From: Azorinus chamasolen
Lineage: Eukaryota > Mollusca > Bivalvia > Cardiida > Solecurtidae
Direction: 5' to 3'
Assembly (NCBI GenBank): GCA_963576725.1
Contig: OY755239.1
Location: 55,949,640-56,013,639 of the forward strand
Length of the DNA: 64,000 nt
The notes below the pieces were generated by a model. That model saw nothing but the letters and a program-made list of their open reading frames with translations. It was not told the DNA's origin and searched no databases. A program made the translations under genes and the position numbers. Position 1 is the first letter of the stretch, and every line of letters begins with the position of its first letter. Shown one piece after another: positions 13,801 through 28,800 of the stretch.

Positions 13801-16800
13801 ATTTCGTTTTCAGTTTAACCGTTTTCTTGCGTTGAATTGATTCTTTCATGAATATTCATTAACTAGGTTTTATAATGGACAGTTTTCAAAGAGTTCCTTT
13901 GGCTAAGATTAAACAGGATCGTATCTATATAATTCGATAAGTAATAAGAACAGACCCAGACTCCTACAGAAACCTGTAATTTGGTCCCATATGTTTGCAA
14001 AACTGTTTCACGGCTATATGTATAGACAATGGATTAAATTCAAATGAAATGTCTAATGATACCTTTTAATTTTAAGCCTGGATTGAATTTAAGTTCCAGT
14101 GATTTATTTTCGCGGATCTTGCCGTAAATATTCTGAAATTACGATGCATTTTGCTGATAAAACGAATCGACTTGCAACAATCACATGACACCGTGAACAT
14201 CTGTTATTCGAGAAACAGTTTAACCCTAAACTTGCTGAGCAGAAATGTTTTCAGATGATAATTTCATCTCAGAGCAAAAGAAAGTGGTGCGTACTCAAAT
14301 ACTAAATATGTCATTTCTCCCCCAAACCCTAAGTTATGACCACTCTTTAGAATCGTCTCGAAGAGACGATTCTAAAGAGTGGTCACAACTTGGGTTTGGT
14401 GGAGAAATACAGAAGTTCCATTTGAAAAGATTTTAATTTACGCGTCTTATCGGGACCTCTGTCATTTTCATTCTGAAATTAAAGCCAGCAATCTATTTTT
14501 CAACAGTATTATTATACCAGTATCAAACAGTGTTGATCTTGGTAAGACGACGACTGAAACGATTAAGATCAAAGCTCATTTCAATTAAACCCTCATAGTG
14601 CAATAAATCTGAACATAAAATATAAGAGCTCAATTGGCGAAAACAGTGGGAAATGGCAGTGGTTAAAATACTCTTTTTTAGTTTAAATATATTTATTTCA
14701 GAAACGTGCATGTAAACAATTGTACATTACAGAGAAAGGATTGAGACGAAAGACTATTAGTTTTATAAAGTTTCTCTCCATCAGATAATGACCTTACATA
14801 CATAGGCGGGAATATTTAAGTTAACATGCTTTGAGTATAAGTTAAGATCGAAAATGGAAAAAAAGGAAAACAAAAGTAAATGAAAGACATACAAACAAAG
14901 CAAAAAACCCGAAATATGCGTATACATATATTACACCCATGAGGAATATTGGATGGGGTGGACGGAGATCAATGTGGAAACAAATTACATGTATAAAGTA
15001 GTATCAACAGTGTTTTAATCAGTATTCGCGATTCCAAAGGCAAAGTGTCGCCAAATATGGGCGGACTTCTACACTGTTAATTTCGGATTTCGCTTTGTCT
15101 GTGATATAAGCAAGTGGTATGCTAGAGATCGGTGTCACTAGGTGAATAGGCTGGAAGGGATGACACATCAAGAATGTACATTTGTGATTGATGATTTCCT
15201 GATCTGTCACGTATAGACAGGTGGACTCATTGAGAACCTTCATTGTTATTAAATACACTATAAACCATAAAGGGCTTAACCATTTACCTCTACGAGTGTT
15301 TTTGTTTGAAATTATTACTATAAGTACATGTATTAACCCTTTCCCTGTTCAATATTCATGTAAGAAATAAAAGTGACATCATTAATATTTATTAGGTGAA
15401 TTTTATAACACAATATTTTCAAGGATGTTTTGGCTTTGGCACAAACTGTTGAATCAGATCTATATCGTATCAACAGCAAACATGGCAGGCCCTGATCAGA
15501 CGGCTCCTGTAGGAGCCGTCTGATCTGGGTCTTCTCTGTTTGCAAATGCGTTTTTATGAGGGAAACGGTTAATTAGCTGCCATGTTGTATTGTCTTCATA
15601 AATAAAGGAATTTTTGACAATGGCAAAAACTGTAGAATCAGATCTACATGTGTGAATTATTATTTTTAGCAAACAGTTTCTGCATGATAGCAATTCCCTT
15701 GTCCGTAATACCATTATACATGTACTAGTCCAGCTAATTAATATTCATACATTCATTATTTCTTAATGAATCTTCAAGAGGTAATATAGGTATATAACAA
15801 ACAGTTTTAATCTGTTACCTGCACAATCACCGACATTCTATTATTTTGCCAATTAAAGCGGCGGCTACCCAAAACCTACCTTAAACGTTTCTTTTTCAGA
15901 CTTGATTACGTTCACTGTGCCAGTCGCCTCGCCCAGGAAAAGTTCAGAATCAAAGACCCGGACTACTATGACCTTGAAAGTAAGTGTTCTGTTCATAAGT
16001 AAGTGTTCACAACCATAAGTAAGTGTTCACAACAATTGGCCCAATCATAAGTAAGGGTTTGCAACCATGATCACGTGCTCGCAAACATAAGCAAATGTTC
16101 ACAACCATATGTACGTGTTCACAACCTTATGTACGTGTTCACCACCTTATGTAAGTGTTCACAACCGCAAGTGAGCGTTCGTAGACGTTAGAAAGTGTTT
16201 GCAACCAACCACATTATACAAATAAGTATAATTTGGCAACATTTTATTAGTTTTAGATCAGACTGACATACATGTAGTAGTCAGTAGTGTAGAATCAGAT
16301 CAGATACATGTAGGAGTGCTAAGGTTTCAACAAGAGCGTCTATAGATAAGGTAAAGGACGTACCTATGTAATAACAGTCTTGAAAGCGTATTTTTCCAGA
16401 CAACAATCATTTTATTAACAAAAACAACATCAAACAACCCAACAAACTGCTAAAAATCAATGAACTACATGGAATCTAGTAATAAATACACCTAACATTC
16501 CAATTTCCTATTGTATTTTTCAGTTCACGTCATTTTTGACGACGCTTTCGAGTTGGACGAGACACGTGACAAGTTTGTTCCTAACCACTTCGTGCGACAA
16601 CTGATGGAGTGTATGGAAGACGCTGCAAGGTAAAATACATACACTAAAAGCCCGTCTACATCGAACGTCTTACCTTTACATAGTTATTTAAGAAAAAATA
16701 ATGATATGATGAATATGCATTGGTTTAGCTGTATAATGTCACCTTTTTACCATGGTAGAAACTGTAGAATCAGATCTATATTATTCTATAAGCAATGTCC

Positions 16801-19800
16801 AAAGCGATCAGATCATGGTCGGACGACTCGTACAGGATCCACCAGATTTGTGTCTACTCTGTCAAAAGGCGAATCTATCGTATAAAGGGTTGATAAATAT
16901 ACAATAACACCTATCTAAGCCGGAATTCTAGTAGAGAAGAATTTCGATACTTTTAGGCAGGTGGCCGCTTAATGCAGGATGGAACTAAATTTAGCGTCCG
17001 GTTTAGAGAGGTTTTACATATACATGGATGGAATCATTAACCCATTACCTCATAGGCTATTTTTAGATACAACATCTTTGAATAAATCTACCCAAAAGGA
17101 GCATTAACTAGAAAAAAGGAAAATGTTAGAATTTTGTAGTTTGAAACCATTGTGATAAATAGAGCATTTGCTCCTATAGGAGCAAATGCTCTATTTATCA
17201 CAATGGTTTCACAAAGTGACTTTTACAGAGTCGTCAAAAGTCGTCAATATGAGGGAATGGGTTAACTCGTTAACCTTGCGGGAAACGAGTCACAAGTATA
17301 GCATTGCAAATAGTGCAGACCCAGATGAGAGGGACCCTAGAGGAGCCCTCTTATCAGGGTTTACACTGTTTGTCATGATACACTTTATTTTTAAAAAACC
17401 TGATTATGCACGGTAAGCTTGGCCTGTTTGAATTTAGGAACCGTCTGATCAGTGTCGGCTCTGTTTGCTTACGAAATAAAATATATGATTCTACAGCTCG
17501 TACTTCGACCAAAAATGTCCATGCCCGTTCGCCTTGATAAAAATAATCTAATTAATACACTTATGCAAACAGGTTGGATCCAGATGAGATGCCGAGTAAC
17601 TTGGCGTCTTATCAGGATCCAAACTATTTGCTATCGTGACTGTTATTTACACAAAAATCAAGAAAAATAAAAAGTGAAAATTGAAGCAGACGACAATGTT
17701 TGCAGACGACAAAATTTAGCAGCAAAAGAGTTAAAACAGAAGAAAATGCTGGTATTGAAAGGGTTAATTTGTAGTCAAGTCGTAATAGGCAACGGATATT
17801 GGCACACAGTGTTTCTTCCGTTGTTTGTCCGATACGGGATGCGAACGAGTGTGGGTGTGCTATCTCTTTGTCCAGGTTAACCCTTTATCTGATGAATATT
17901 GATATACAGTAAAACCTCTCTAAACCGGACGTTAAATTTAGTATAAATATCGGTCTTGGAGACAGGTGGTAGCTTAATGCAGGGTGAAAGTCATGCAGAA
18001 AGCTCCTCTAGGAGCTTTCTGCAGGACTTTCACCCTGCATTAAGCAGCAACCTGTCTGAAAGTATCCAAATTCTTCTCTATTAGAATTCCGGTTTAGAGG
18101 GGTTTTACTGTAATAATTTAGATGGATGGTTGTTATGGAACACGAACACATTTAAATTTGGTCTTGGCAGATATTTGTAACTCAGATCTTTATTTTCCCA
18201 TAAACACAGTGCAGGCCCTGCTCAGCTCTGGTCTGAATTTACTGTCAAACGGCATGTGGTAAATTAATAATACAGTAAACCCCCTCTAAAGTGCACGTTC
18301 AATTTAGTATAAATATTGGTCTTGGAGACAGGTGGCAGCTTAATGCAAAGTGAAAGTCATACACTTACACTCTGCATTAAGCAGCCGCCTGCCCAAAAGT
18401 ATCCAAATCCTTCTCCTCTAGAATATCGGTTTAGAGGGGGTTTACTGTATTGGCTAGTATGGTGTTTTTTCTATTCAGGAGTAGTCTAATCTGGATACAT
18501 GTCTGTTGTGTTTGTTTATGGAGTTATAAAGATCTGATTCCACAGTTTCTGAAATGAACCCACATTCGCTTGTCCGTGGGTCACTATAACATATCAGTTA
18601 ATTAATATTCATGAAATCCTTGTTAAAACGTCAGACCATCACGTTACCTTTTTGTCTTTACTCTCCAACAGATCTGTGGTCAAGGGTCCTATCGTAATAT
18701 CCCCGCCCACCAAGTACGCCACACCCTACGGTGGTCGCTTGGTGTGGACCATGCCTGGACATACCAAGATGATTGTCCATGTAAAGGACAAGAACAAGAT
18801 CAGACACAGGAAGAGATGGTCTCAGGTTAGCTCTTGTGTATACTTGCTAGTTGTCATAACTAGAATACGTACAAACATATAAGGAAAATTAATTAAAATG
18901 TCGTTTCCTTCATATAAACGCCCTTTAACGCACTTGCAAACAGGGTAGACCCAGGCCAGACAGCTGCTGTAGGAAACTTCTGACCAGGGTCTGTTCTGTT
19001 TGTTTATGGATTTATAATAGACATGACTATAGTTTCTACCAATACCAAAAACCTAGTGTACATATGACATTATAAAATATTCATGATGTCATTTTTTACT
19101 TGAATATTCAACAGAGAAAGGGTTAATAAGTACAATAACCCAGTTTGTTGATCAGGAGTCAAACCTATGTTGCTGTTTCGGTAGGAAACTTCTGACCAGG
19201 GTCTGTTCTGTTTGTTTATGGATTTATAATAGACATGACTATAGTTTCTACCAATACCAAAAACCTAGTGTACATATGACATTATAAAACAGTGTAGACT
19301 CTGATCAGACGGATCCTACATAAGCCGATTTATCTGGGCCTGGCATAAAATGCGTATCTGTGGAGTAAAAGGTTAATAAACAATGAACTTTAGAGTTGAT
19401 TGGACAATTACTCATTGATTTTTTAGATAAAGCATACCTTTAAATTATTCCGCAGCCAATGTCTTAATTTAGAAAATAGGAAATACTTTTAGAGCCAGAA
19501 ATTTGATTCTGGAAAATCTTGCAATTTCTAAAAGCATTGTATAAACCCATTTGGAAACATTACCTTTTAAATTGGCTTGAGCGAGGCCGAAAAATTTGAT
19601 TTTATTTAATGAATTTGATCTCTTTATTTAACTGGTTCGCATTAATCTTTTCATTCATATAAACGCCTTTTCACGCATTTGCAAACAGAGAAGACCCAGA
19701 TTAGACGGCTCCCACAGGAGCCGTCTGATCAGGGTCTGCTCTGTTTGCTTTTGACATGATATATACATGTATCTGATTCTATAGTTTTGTTTTGGTCAAA

Positions 19801-22800
19801 CGGAAACAACCGTTGAAAAAATTACACTGTAAATATTGAGCAAATGAATATTCCTGTTGTCATCGTTTTAAAGGTTTAAACATGTATTTTCAACTAGTTT
19901 CCTAGGGATATAGTAACGTTAAATGAATATCTCTTCTCATGATTTCAGTGTATGTACATGTACTACTTGCTCGGCTACAAGCTCCTTGGCGGACGGGATA
20001 CGGACAAGGCCTTTACGGAGGAGTCCGAATTAGACAGCCGCGTGTCCAAGGCCCGTAACCGCAAGAAGGGCAGATCCAAGAAAGACAACTTATCTCGACC
20101 AATCAAATCTCTCTTCAATCGGATGGACACAGAGCAATACGAAAAGGTAACTGTACATGTAATAGGACAATAAAAGAAAGAAATCAGTTTTTTTCTGTCT
20201 GACGTGTATTGTATTACACGTGTTTCTAATTAACAGTTTTAACCCTTCGCTTGCTGAATTTTAAAATACATTTCTCCTTCTTTACCCATGTCCTGTTGTA
20301 TAATTACATATATCTTCACTGTGTACAAGTATATCGCTGTGCAATCACTGCTGTGGAGTGCACTGGTTGCACAATCAACTTGTAAATAGTGCAGACCCTG
20401 ATGAGACAGCTCCTCTGGGTCTTCACTATTTACAGGTAGGTATATTGACGCGATAAGCAAGCGAATGGTTAATCCTTTCAATGCTGAATATTCAAAGCGG
20501 AATGGCCTGTCAGACTGAGTCTATTCAGTCTGAATATTCAATAGGGAAAGGAATAAATACCTCTCGTTTGCAGCAATAATTACAATGTACTAGTGCTGTC
20601 TTGTTTAGCTTTATACATGTAATAACATAATTATGCGCACTGTTTTAAAATGATGTCAATTAAAACGTTCAGCAACAAATATCGTTTGCTATAACAATTT
20701 AACCGCCAACGTGGCAAAAGTGCACCACGACAAACAGGACAGTCCCAGAAAAGGGACTTCGCTCTCTGTCCCAACCTTTAGTTTCATGTCTGTGGTTTAA
20801 CATACATTCATTTTATCAAAATGCTTTAAAGACATTGTTTGCCGGCGACAACTGGAATGTTGGCATAGGAAGGGTGAAAGTACACTTCTATTAAATTTCT
20901 CTTTAAAACAAGTGTCTAAGTGCCATTCAAAGTTCGATCCTGGTGAGACGCCGAATTATTTAAGTATAATGTGGATTCAAACGTTTTGAAAATGTTATCA
21001 CAACGTTGTCCATAGAACTTGAGGAATTACTATTTCTTCATAAAAAGTGCACGTTCTTGAATTTAGCTTAACGTTAGCAAAACAGCATTCTAGAAACAAA
21101 AAAAATATTGTCTTATAGAGATATATATTTTCATAGTTTTTTCAAGAATCAACATCAGAATCAACTCGTCGGGATCTAAACTGCTTGCAACTTGCAACGT
21201 AGTAGGCGGTGGTCTAGTGGTAACGCGCTTGACTATCAGTCCGGAGGTCCGGGGTTCAAATCCCGGTCCCGCCCGGAAATATCAGAGACGCTTTTCCGTG
21301 TCTCCCACCTGCACATTCTCTCCACCCAGGGGTTAAAATGGGTACCTGTGAGGGTCACTCGCCGGTACTGCGGCTGCATGAATGCGCCATATGTTAGCAG
21401 TGCTCATTATTGTAGGCCAATGACTCAATGACCAGGGGAGTAAATGTACAGTCGGCTGAGCGGTCATTCGGACTGAAAGTAGACTATAACTAGGTACTTT
21501 ACTTTACTTTATTTTGTTTAACCCTTTCACCGCCGCAGTCGCATAAATGCACCACGACAAATAGTGCAATCCCAGATCAGACGCCGCCTTTTCAAGGCGG
21601 CGTCTGATCAAGGACATCACTATTTGTCTCAATCTCTATTTCTATATATGTGCTTTATTCCTTTGAATCTTTTTTATCTCATTTCCTTATTTTACTGAAT
21701 GATTTAACAAACTTGGATTGCAGACGACAATTTGAAATGTGGCGCCGAAAGGGTTAAAAAAGTTACAGCATTGTTTTTTTTTATATCTTTCCAGGCCGAG
21801 AACACGTTCATACTGACTCTGGATGGTGATGTGGACTTCAGGCCTGAATCGGTGAAACTCCTGATAGACAGAATGAAGAAAAACCGAAAAGTGGGGGCCG
21901 TTTGTGGGCGTATTCATCCTATTGGTTCCGGTGAGTGATGCAAAACATGTATACCCTCTAATTAGACTCTTTAACCGTTAGCCGGTGTAACGAAGTAAAG
22001 TGACCCCCATAGAATACTGACCCCCCGGTCACTATTCTTCAGAAAAATCGACCCCCTTTCTGAAAAATATCGACTCCCCTCTGAAAAATAGTGACCCCTC
22101 CGCGATATCTATAAAATATTGACCCCCGCCCCAACTATTACTAACAAATTAGTAACCATTGCAAATACTTGAATACCTAATATTGTTGCGGCTGCAGCTT
22201 TGTTTTTGTGGTTGTCTCTGCAGCATCGGGTGGATGGGTATGTGTGTGTTAGGGTTGGGGGGAGTTAAACGAATTTCTTTTAAAAAATACAGACCGGGGG
22301 TCGATATTCTTCAGGTAATGTGACCCCCTATGTACAAAATACAAAATATAGTTTACGAGTAAAGTTAAGCCCTTTCTTTAAATTATACTGGAGATAGATT
22401 ACGTTCGCGGGAAAACGTCAACATATCATAAACACGTGTCATAGCACTATGACCGGGGGTCGATATTTTTTAAAAACTACTGACCGGGAGTCGATATTCT
22501 TCAGAAAATGTGACCCCCTACGTACAAAATACTTGGGTTCAATTAGTATTGCGCGCTTTAGTGATGGTAGGATAAATTCGGCTGAACTTGCTATAACCGG
22601 GTGTCACTACATCTGTAAGAATTATGACCATGGTTAAATAGTTTACGAGTAAAGTTAAACCCTTTCTTTAAAATAAACTGGAAGTAGATTAAGTTCGAGG
22701 TAACTGTTCAAAATATCATGAACGTGTGTCAAAGCACTTTGACCAGGCGTGGCTATTTTTAAAAAAAATGAACGGGGGGTCAATATTCTTCAGAAAATGT

Positions 22801-25800
22801 GACCCCCTTTGCACAAAATACTTGAGTTCAAGAAGCAATGCGTGTATTAGCCATGCTATGATAAACAGGGCTGAAATTGCTACGACCGGGGGTCACTACA
22901 TCTGTAATAATTATGACCAAGTTTAAATAGTTTACGAGTAAAGTTAAACGTTTTTTTAAAAATTATACAGGAGGGTAGATTAAAGTCGCGGGAACTGGTC
23001 AACATATCATGAACGTGTGTCAAAGTACTATGACCGGGGATCGCTATTTTTAAAAAGTACTGACCAGGGGTCGATATTCTTCAGAAAATGTAACCCCCTA
23101 TGCACAAAATACTTGGGTTCAATCAGTATTGTGCGCTTTAGTCATTACAGGATAAACACATCCGAAATTGCTATGACCGGGGGTCACTACATCTGTAAGA
23201 ATTATGACACAGGTTAAATAAAATCGAGGAAAGTTAAATTCTGTCTTAAATTATACCAGAGGTAGATTAAGTTGGCAGGAGTTGGTCAACATATCATGAA
23301 CGTGTGTCAAAGTACTATGACCGGGGTCGCTATTTTTTAAAAAATACTGACCGGGGTCGATATTCTTCAGAAAATGTGACCCCCTGTGTACAAAATACTT
23401 GGGTTCAGTTAGCAAGGCGCGCATTAGCTATGATATGATAAACAGGGCTGAAATTGCTACGACCGGGGATCATGACATCTGTAATTATGACCAAAGTTAA
23501 ATAGTTTACGAGTAAAGTTAAACCCTTTCTTTAAATTATACAGGAGGTAGATTAAAGTCGCGGGAACTGTTCAAAATATCATGAACGTGTGTCAAAGTAC
23601 TATGACCGGGGGTCGCTATTTTTTAAAAAAATACTGACCGGGGTCGATATTCTTCAGAAAATGTGACCCCCTATGCACAAAATACTTGGGTTCAATCAGT
23701 ATTGCGCGCTTTAGTCATTACAGGATAAACAGGGCTGAAATTGCTATGACCGGGGGTCACTACATCTGTAAGAATTATGACACAGGTTAAATAAAATCGA
23801 GTAAAGTTAAATTCTGTCTTAAATTATACCATAGGTAGATTAAGTTGGCAGGAGTTGGTCAACATATCATGAACGTGTGTCAAAGTACTATGACCGGGGT
23901 CGCTATTTTTTAAAAAATACTGACCGGGGGTCGATATTCTTCAGAAAATGTGACCCCCTGTGTACAAAATACTTGGGTTCAGTTAGCAAGGCGCGCATTG
24001 GCCATGATATGATAAACAGGGCTGAAATCGCTATAACCGGGGATCATGACATCTGTAATTATGACCAAAGTTAAATAGTTTACGAGTAAAGTTAAACCCT
24101 TTCTTTAAATTATACAGGAGGTAGATTAAAGTCGCGGGAACTGTTCAACATATCATGAACGTGTGTCAAAGTACTATGACCGGGGGTCGCTAATTTTTAA
24201 AAAATACTGACCGGGGGTCGATATTCTTCAGAAAATGTGACCCCCTATGCACAAAATACTTGGGTTCAATCAGTATTGCGCGCTTTAGTCATTACAGGAT
24301 AAACACGGCTGAAATTGCTATGACCGGGGGTCACTACATCTGTAAGAATTATGGCACATGTTAAATAAAATCGAGAAAGTTAAATTCTGTCTTAAATTAT
24401 ACCAGAGGTAGATTAAGTTGGCAGGAGTTGGTCAACATATCATGAACGTGTGTCAAAGTACTATGACCGGGTCGCTATTTTTTAAAAAATACTGACCGGG
24501 GGTCGATATTCTTCAGAAAATGAGACCCCCTGTATACAAAATACTTGGGTTCAGTCAGCAAGGCGCGCATTAGCCATGGTATGACAAACAGGGCTGAAAT
24601 TGCTATGACCGGGGATCGTGACATCTGTAATTATGACCAAAGTTAAATAATTTACGAGTAAAGTTAAACCCTTTCTTTAAATTATACAGGAGGTAGATTA
24701 AAGTCGCGGGAACTGTTCAACATATAATGAATGTGTGTCAAAGTACTATGACCGGGGGTCGCTTTTTTTAAAAAATACTGACCGGGGGTCGATATTCTTC
24801 AGAAAATGTGACCCCCTATGCACAAAATACTTGGGTTCAATAAAGATTGCGCTTAAGTCATTACAGTACATGTATAAACACGGCTGAAATTGCTATGACC
24901 GGAGGTCACTACATCTGTAAGAATTATGACCAACGTTAAATAAAATCGAGTAAAGTTAAACTCTTTCCTAAAAGTATACTGGCGGTAGATTAAGTTCGCG
25001 GGAGTTGTTCAACATATCATGAACGTGTGTCAAAGCACTATGACCGGGGGTCGATATTTTTTTTTATAAGATACTGACCGGGGGTCGATTTTCTTTCAGA
25101 AAATGTGACCCCTATCAACAAAATACTGAGTTCAATTAGCAGTGCGCGCTTTAGTCATGATATTAATAAACGCTGCTCAAATTGCTATGACCGGGGGTCA
25201 CTTCATCTATAATATTTCGAGTAAAGTTTAACTATCTTTAATTATACTGGAGATAGATTAAAAAGCACTATGACCGGGGGTTGCCCTTTTTCAAGAATAT
25301 TGAACAGGGTCGATATTCTTCAGTAAAAGTGCCCCCCTTTCTAAATAATACATTTGTTCTAATGAACGTTGTGCACATTGGTCAGTGATAAAAAGGGCTC
25401 AAAATGCTATGACCGTGCGGTCACTAGGTAGGTAGGTAGGGTAGGGTAGGGTAGGTAGGTAGGTAGGTAGGTAGGTAAATACAGTATAACCTCTGTTAAC
25501 CGGAATTCTAGTAGATAAGAATTTAGATACTTTTAGGCAGGTGGCTGCTTAATGCAGAGTGAAAGTCAAGCAGAAAGCTCCTAGAGGAGCTTTCTGCATG
25601 ACTTTCACCCTGCATTAAGCTGCCACCTGTCTACAAGACCGATATTCATACTAAATTTAACGGCCGGTTAAGAGAGGTTTTACTGTAGTAGTATTTAAAG
25701 TAGTAGTAGTATAGGTAGTAGTAGCAGTAGTATAGGTAGTGGAAGTAGTATAGGTGGAATGTAGTAGGCAATAGCAGAAGTAGTACTAGGAAGTAGGAAT

Positions 25801-28800
25801 AGTAATAGTAGCAGTTGTAGCAGCAGCAGCGGCAGTAGTACGTGGATGGGTTTGTGGGTGGTTGGGTTTGTGCTTGAGTGGATGGCTGGGTTTTGGGTGG
25901 GTGGGTTTGTTATTGGGTATGTGTGAAGGTAGGTAGGTAATAGGAGGAGGTATACGAGTAGTAGTAGGAGGAGTAGTATGTGTAGTTGTGGGATTAATAG
26001 TAGTAGTAGTAATAGTGGTAGTAGTAGTAGTAGCGGTAATTATAGTAGTAGTAGTAGTAGTAGTGACGGTGGTGGTGGTGGTGGTAGACGGAGCAAACAC
26101 AACAACAACAACAACAAAATATTATTTCCCACTTCGCTAAAATAATTCAAAAGGCATGATGTCGAACACTTATGTTGCCTCACTTCGATGAGAATTATTT
26201 CAATTAATTTCAATAGGTGATAAATTACAAATGTATTCAAAATATGGATATGATATATGGCATTGCACACAGCATTGACCATACAAAAATCCACTGCCAA
26301 ATGAAGTTTTGTTTAGTTTTACAGTGACTGACACATTGTTCCATCCATGAAATTTTAAGTTAGAACTTAGATTATTGAAATTTTAACAGCTATTTACGTT
26401 TTGTAAAGTGTCAGATAGAAGTCAATACAACATTTTACAATTCAATAAGTGATCTCTTCATATATACATGTGTTCCTACGTGCGTGTGAGTGTGTGCGTG
26501 AGTGTTTGTGTGCTTGCATGTATGAGAGTGTTTCGAAGTGTATGTGTAAGTATCGGTATATGTGCGTGCGTGCGTTCATATGTGTACCGGTATGTGTGCG
26601 TACATGCGTTCGTGTGTGTAATTGTTTATGTACATGCGTGTTGTGTGTGTGTGTGCGTGCGTGCGGGCGGGCGGGCGGGCGTATGTTTTGTTGAAACAAA
26701 GACAGGGAGTCACTATTCTATGGGGGTCGCAATTCTTCGTAAGGGGTCAGTTTTCTTCGTGTGCAGGGGTCGTTATATTATGACCGGGGGGGTCAAAATA
26801 CTATGACCGGGGGGGTCACTATTTTTTAAAAAATACTGACCGGGGGGTCAGTATTCTATGGGGGTCACTTTACTTCGTTACACCGGCTTTGAGCGGATAT
26901 GCAAACAGTTTGGGTAACTCGGCGTCTCATCAGGATCCAAACTGTTTGACACTCTGATTGCATTTTGCTAGACAAATTGATTATAGCTTGAATTTAGAAA
27001 AAGGTAGGAGCTTTCTGCATTACTTTTGTCCTGCATTAAGCTACCACCTGCATATATCACCCAGAATTATACCTCTTTTAGGTGGTTGCATTAGCGGGGG
27101 TTTACTGTATATGTATCAGATCTTACCATGGCCAAAAAGTTCATGTGTTCATTTGACATTACAAAAATAAGCAAATTTATGTTCATGGTGTCATTAACCC
27201 TTATCTTGCTGAGTTTTAAAATACATTTCTCCTTCTTTACCCATGCCCTGTTGTATAATTACATATATCTTCACTGTGTACAAGTTTTCGCTGTGCAATC
27301 ACTGCTGTGGAGTGCACTGGTTGCACAATCATCTAGTAAATAGTGCAGACCCTGATGAGACAGCTCCTGCAGGAGCTGTCTCATCTGGGTCTTCACTATT
27401 TACAGGTAGGTATATTGAGGTGACTAGCAAGCGAATGGTTAATGTTTGCATGAATATTCATTAAGTAAAGGGTTAAAGGCAGATAGTTACACTTACATGG
27501 TTTGTTTACTTTAGAGAGCTCCTTTTACTATCGTCTACAGTAGAAACTGTCTTAAGGGGCCATCAAAAAGAAGTCTATTTATAGGTCTGTAAGGCAGACT
27601 GTAGCGTAATGCATGTCAAAAATAAGAGAGAAAGGAGGTTTCTGCATTACTTTTGACCTGCATTTTAAGCCTCTTATTTTCAATAACTGAATGGCCGCTT
27701 AAGACAGACGCTATTGTATGGTGATGCAATAGCGGTCCTCGATGAATTGTGCTGCTGTGGTTTTCCCTTAGGCGATTCATTACGCTAAGTGAACTATCCA
27801 AATGACCCTCGAAATATTTCAAGGAAAATAAAACTAACATTAAACCATTCAGATTGTATGGAAATAAAAAGTTATTCCCACAATGAAAATGAAAGCGCTT
27901 CGCAGAAGCAATTAAGAATTAATCTTTATGATATCATCAATATATTTTCTTATTATCTTAAGTAGTTTGTAATTCAATAGCGTACATCATTTGAAAGAGC
28001 AAAACGTCATAAGTCTCAGACACATTTCATACCCTGAACTTTAGCATGTTGAGAATAGTATTTGGGTAGAATGTGTCTACAGTAGAACCTGTCTTAAGTG
28101 GCCATTCATTTTTTGAACATGAGTCTTAAAAAGCAGGTGGTTGCTTAATGCAGGGCAAACGTAATGCAGAAAGCTCCTATAGGAGCTTTCTGCATTACGT
28201 TTGACCTGCATTAAGCTACCACCTGCCTTACAGACCAATAATTAGATCTCTTTTTGATTGCCGCTTAAGACAGGTTCTACTGTACTTCGGTTTTAAAAAT
28301 GCGAGTTTTCATACATAAATGTAGATATCATGGATACACGGAGTCAGTCTCATCTGGATCCAGATTTACAAACCTAAACATACAGATGAACATAACAAAC
28401 GAATATTCAACATGCAAACTGGAACCATACCCCACAAGCGCTATGTGCGTTTTTATGATTTTATCTTAACAGATAGTTTGGATCCAGATGATATTCCGAA
28501 TAACTCGTCAGTACTACTGCGACTAAATAGAATACTAAGGTTGAAACAACAGAGCATTGCGTTTTCAAATGCACCCTTGACTTATTTCAGGTCCTATGGT
28601 TTGGTACCAGCAATTTGAGTATGCTGTTGGTCATTGGCTTCAGAAGGCCGCTGAGCACGTGTTCGGATGTGTCCTTTGCTGTCCCGGATGTTTCTCGCTC
28701 TTTCGAGGCTCCGCCCTTATGGACGACAATGTGATGAAAATGTACACGACCAAACCAACTGAAGCTAGGCATTATATTCAGTTTGAGCAAGGTGTGTGTT

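Larger units (their letters stand above)
21981..26887. mobile_element. 4.9 kb element with 51-bp terminal inverted repeats, carrying satellite arrays
   Basis: Positions 21981-22031 and 26837-26887 are perfect inverted repeats over 51 bases (outer end GCCGGTGTAACGAAG). Between them lie about ten units of a roughly 288-bp satellite, GTAGG and TAG/TGG microsatellites, a nested P2 element, a GT-rich stretch, and more copies of the 'GACCGGGGGTC' motif also found in the ends. No transposase frame is visible, so it is non-autonomous. The target duplication is unclear. It sits in the 6.66 kb intron between the DGDVDF and CCPGCFSLFR exons and seems to interrupt a T-type element (TTTAACC on the left, GCAAACAGTTTGG on the right). 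Confidence 0.75.

Noticed and set aside
21205..21276. Functional tRNA gene
   Set aside because: Extra base in the T loop, mispaired anticodon stem and attached SINE body.
22449..24074. Series of similar 62-66 codon frames
   Set aside because: They repeat with the 288-bp satellite and differ by frameshifts between units; not a repeated-domain gene.
22390..25440. CRISPR-like array
   Set aside because: Units of about 288 bp with no unique spacers; it is a eukaryotic satellite.
25786..26100. Threonine-rich open frame, minus strand
   Set aside because: Trinucleotide repeat translation.
26442..26806. Cysteine/valine-rich and histidine-rich frames on both strands
   Set aside because: GT/GC microsatellite translation.
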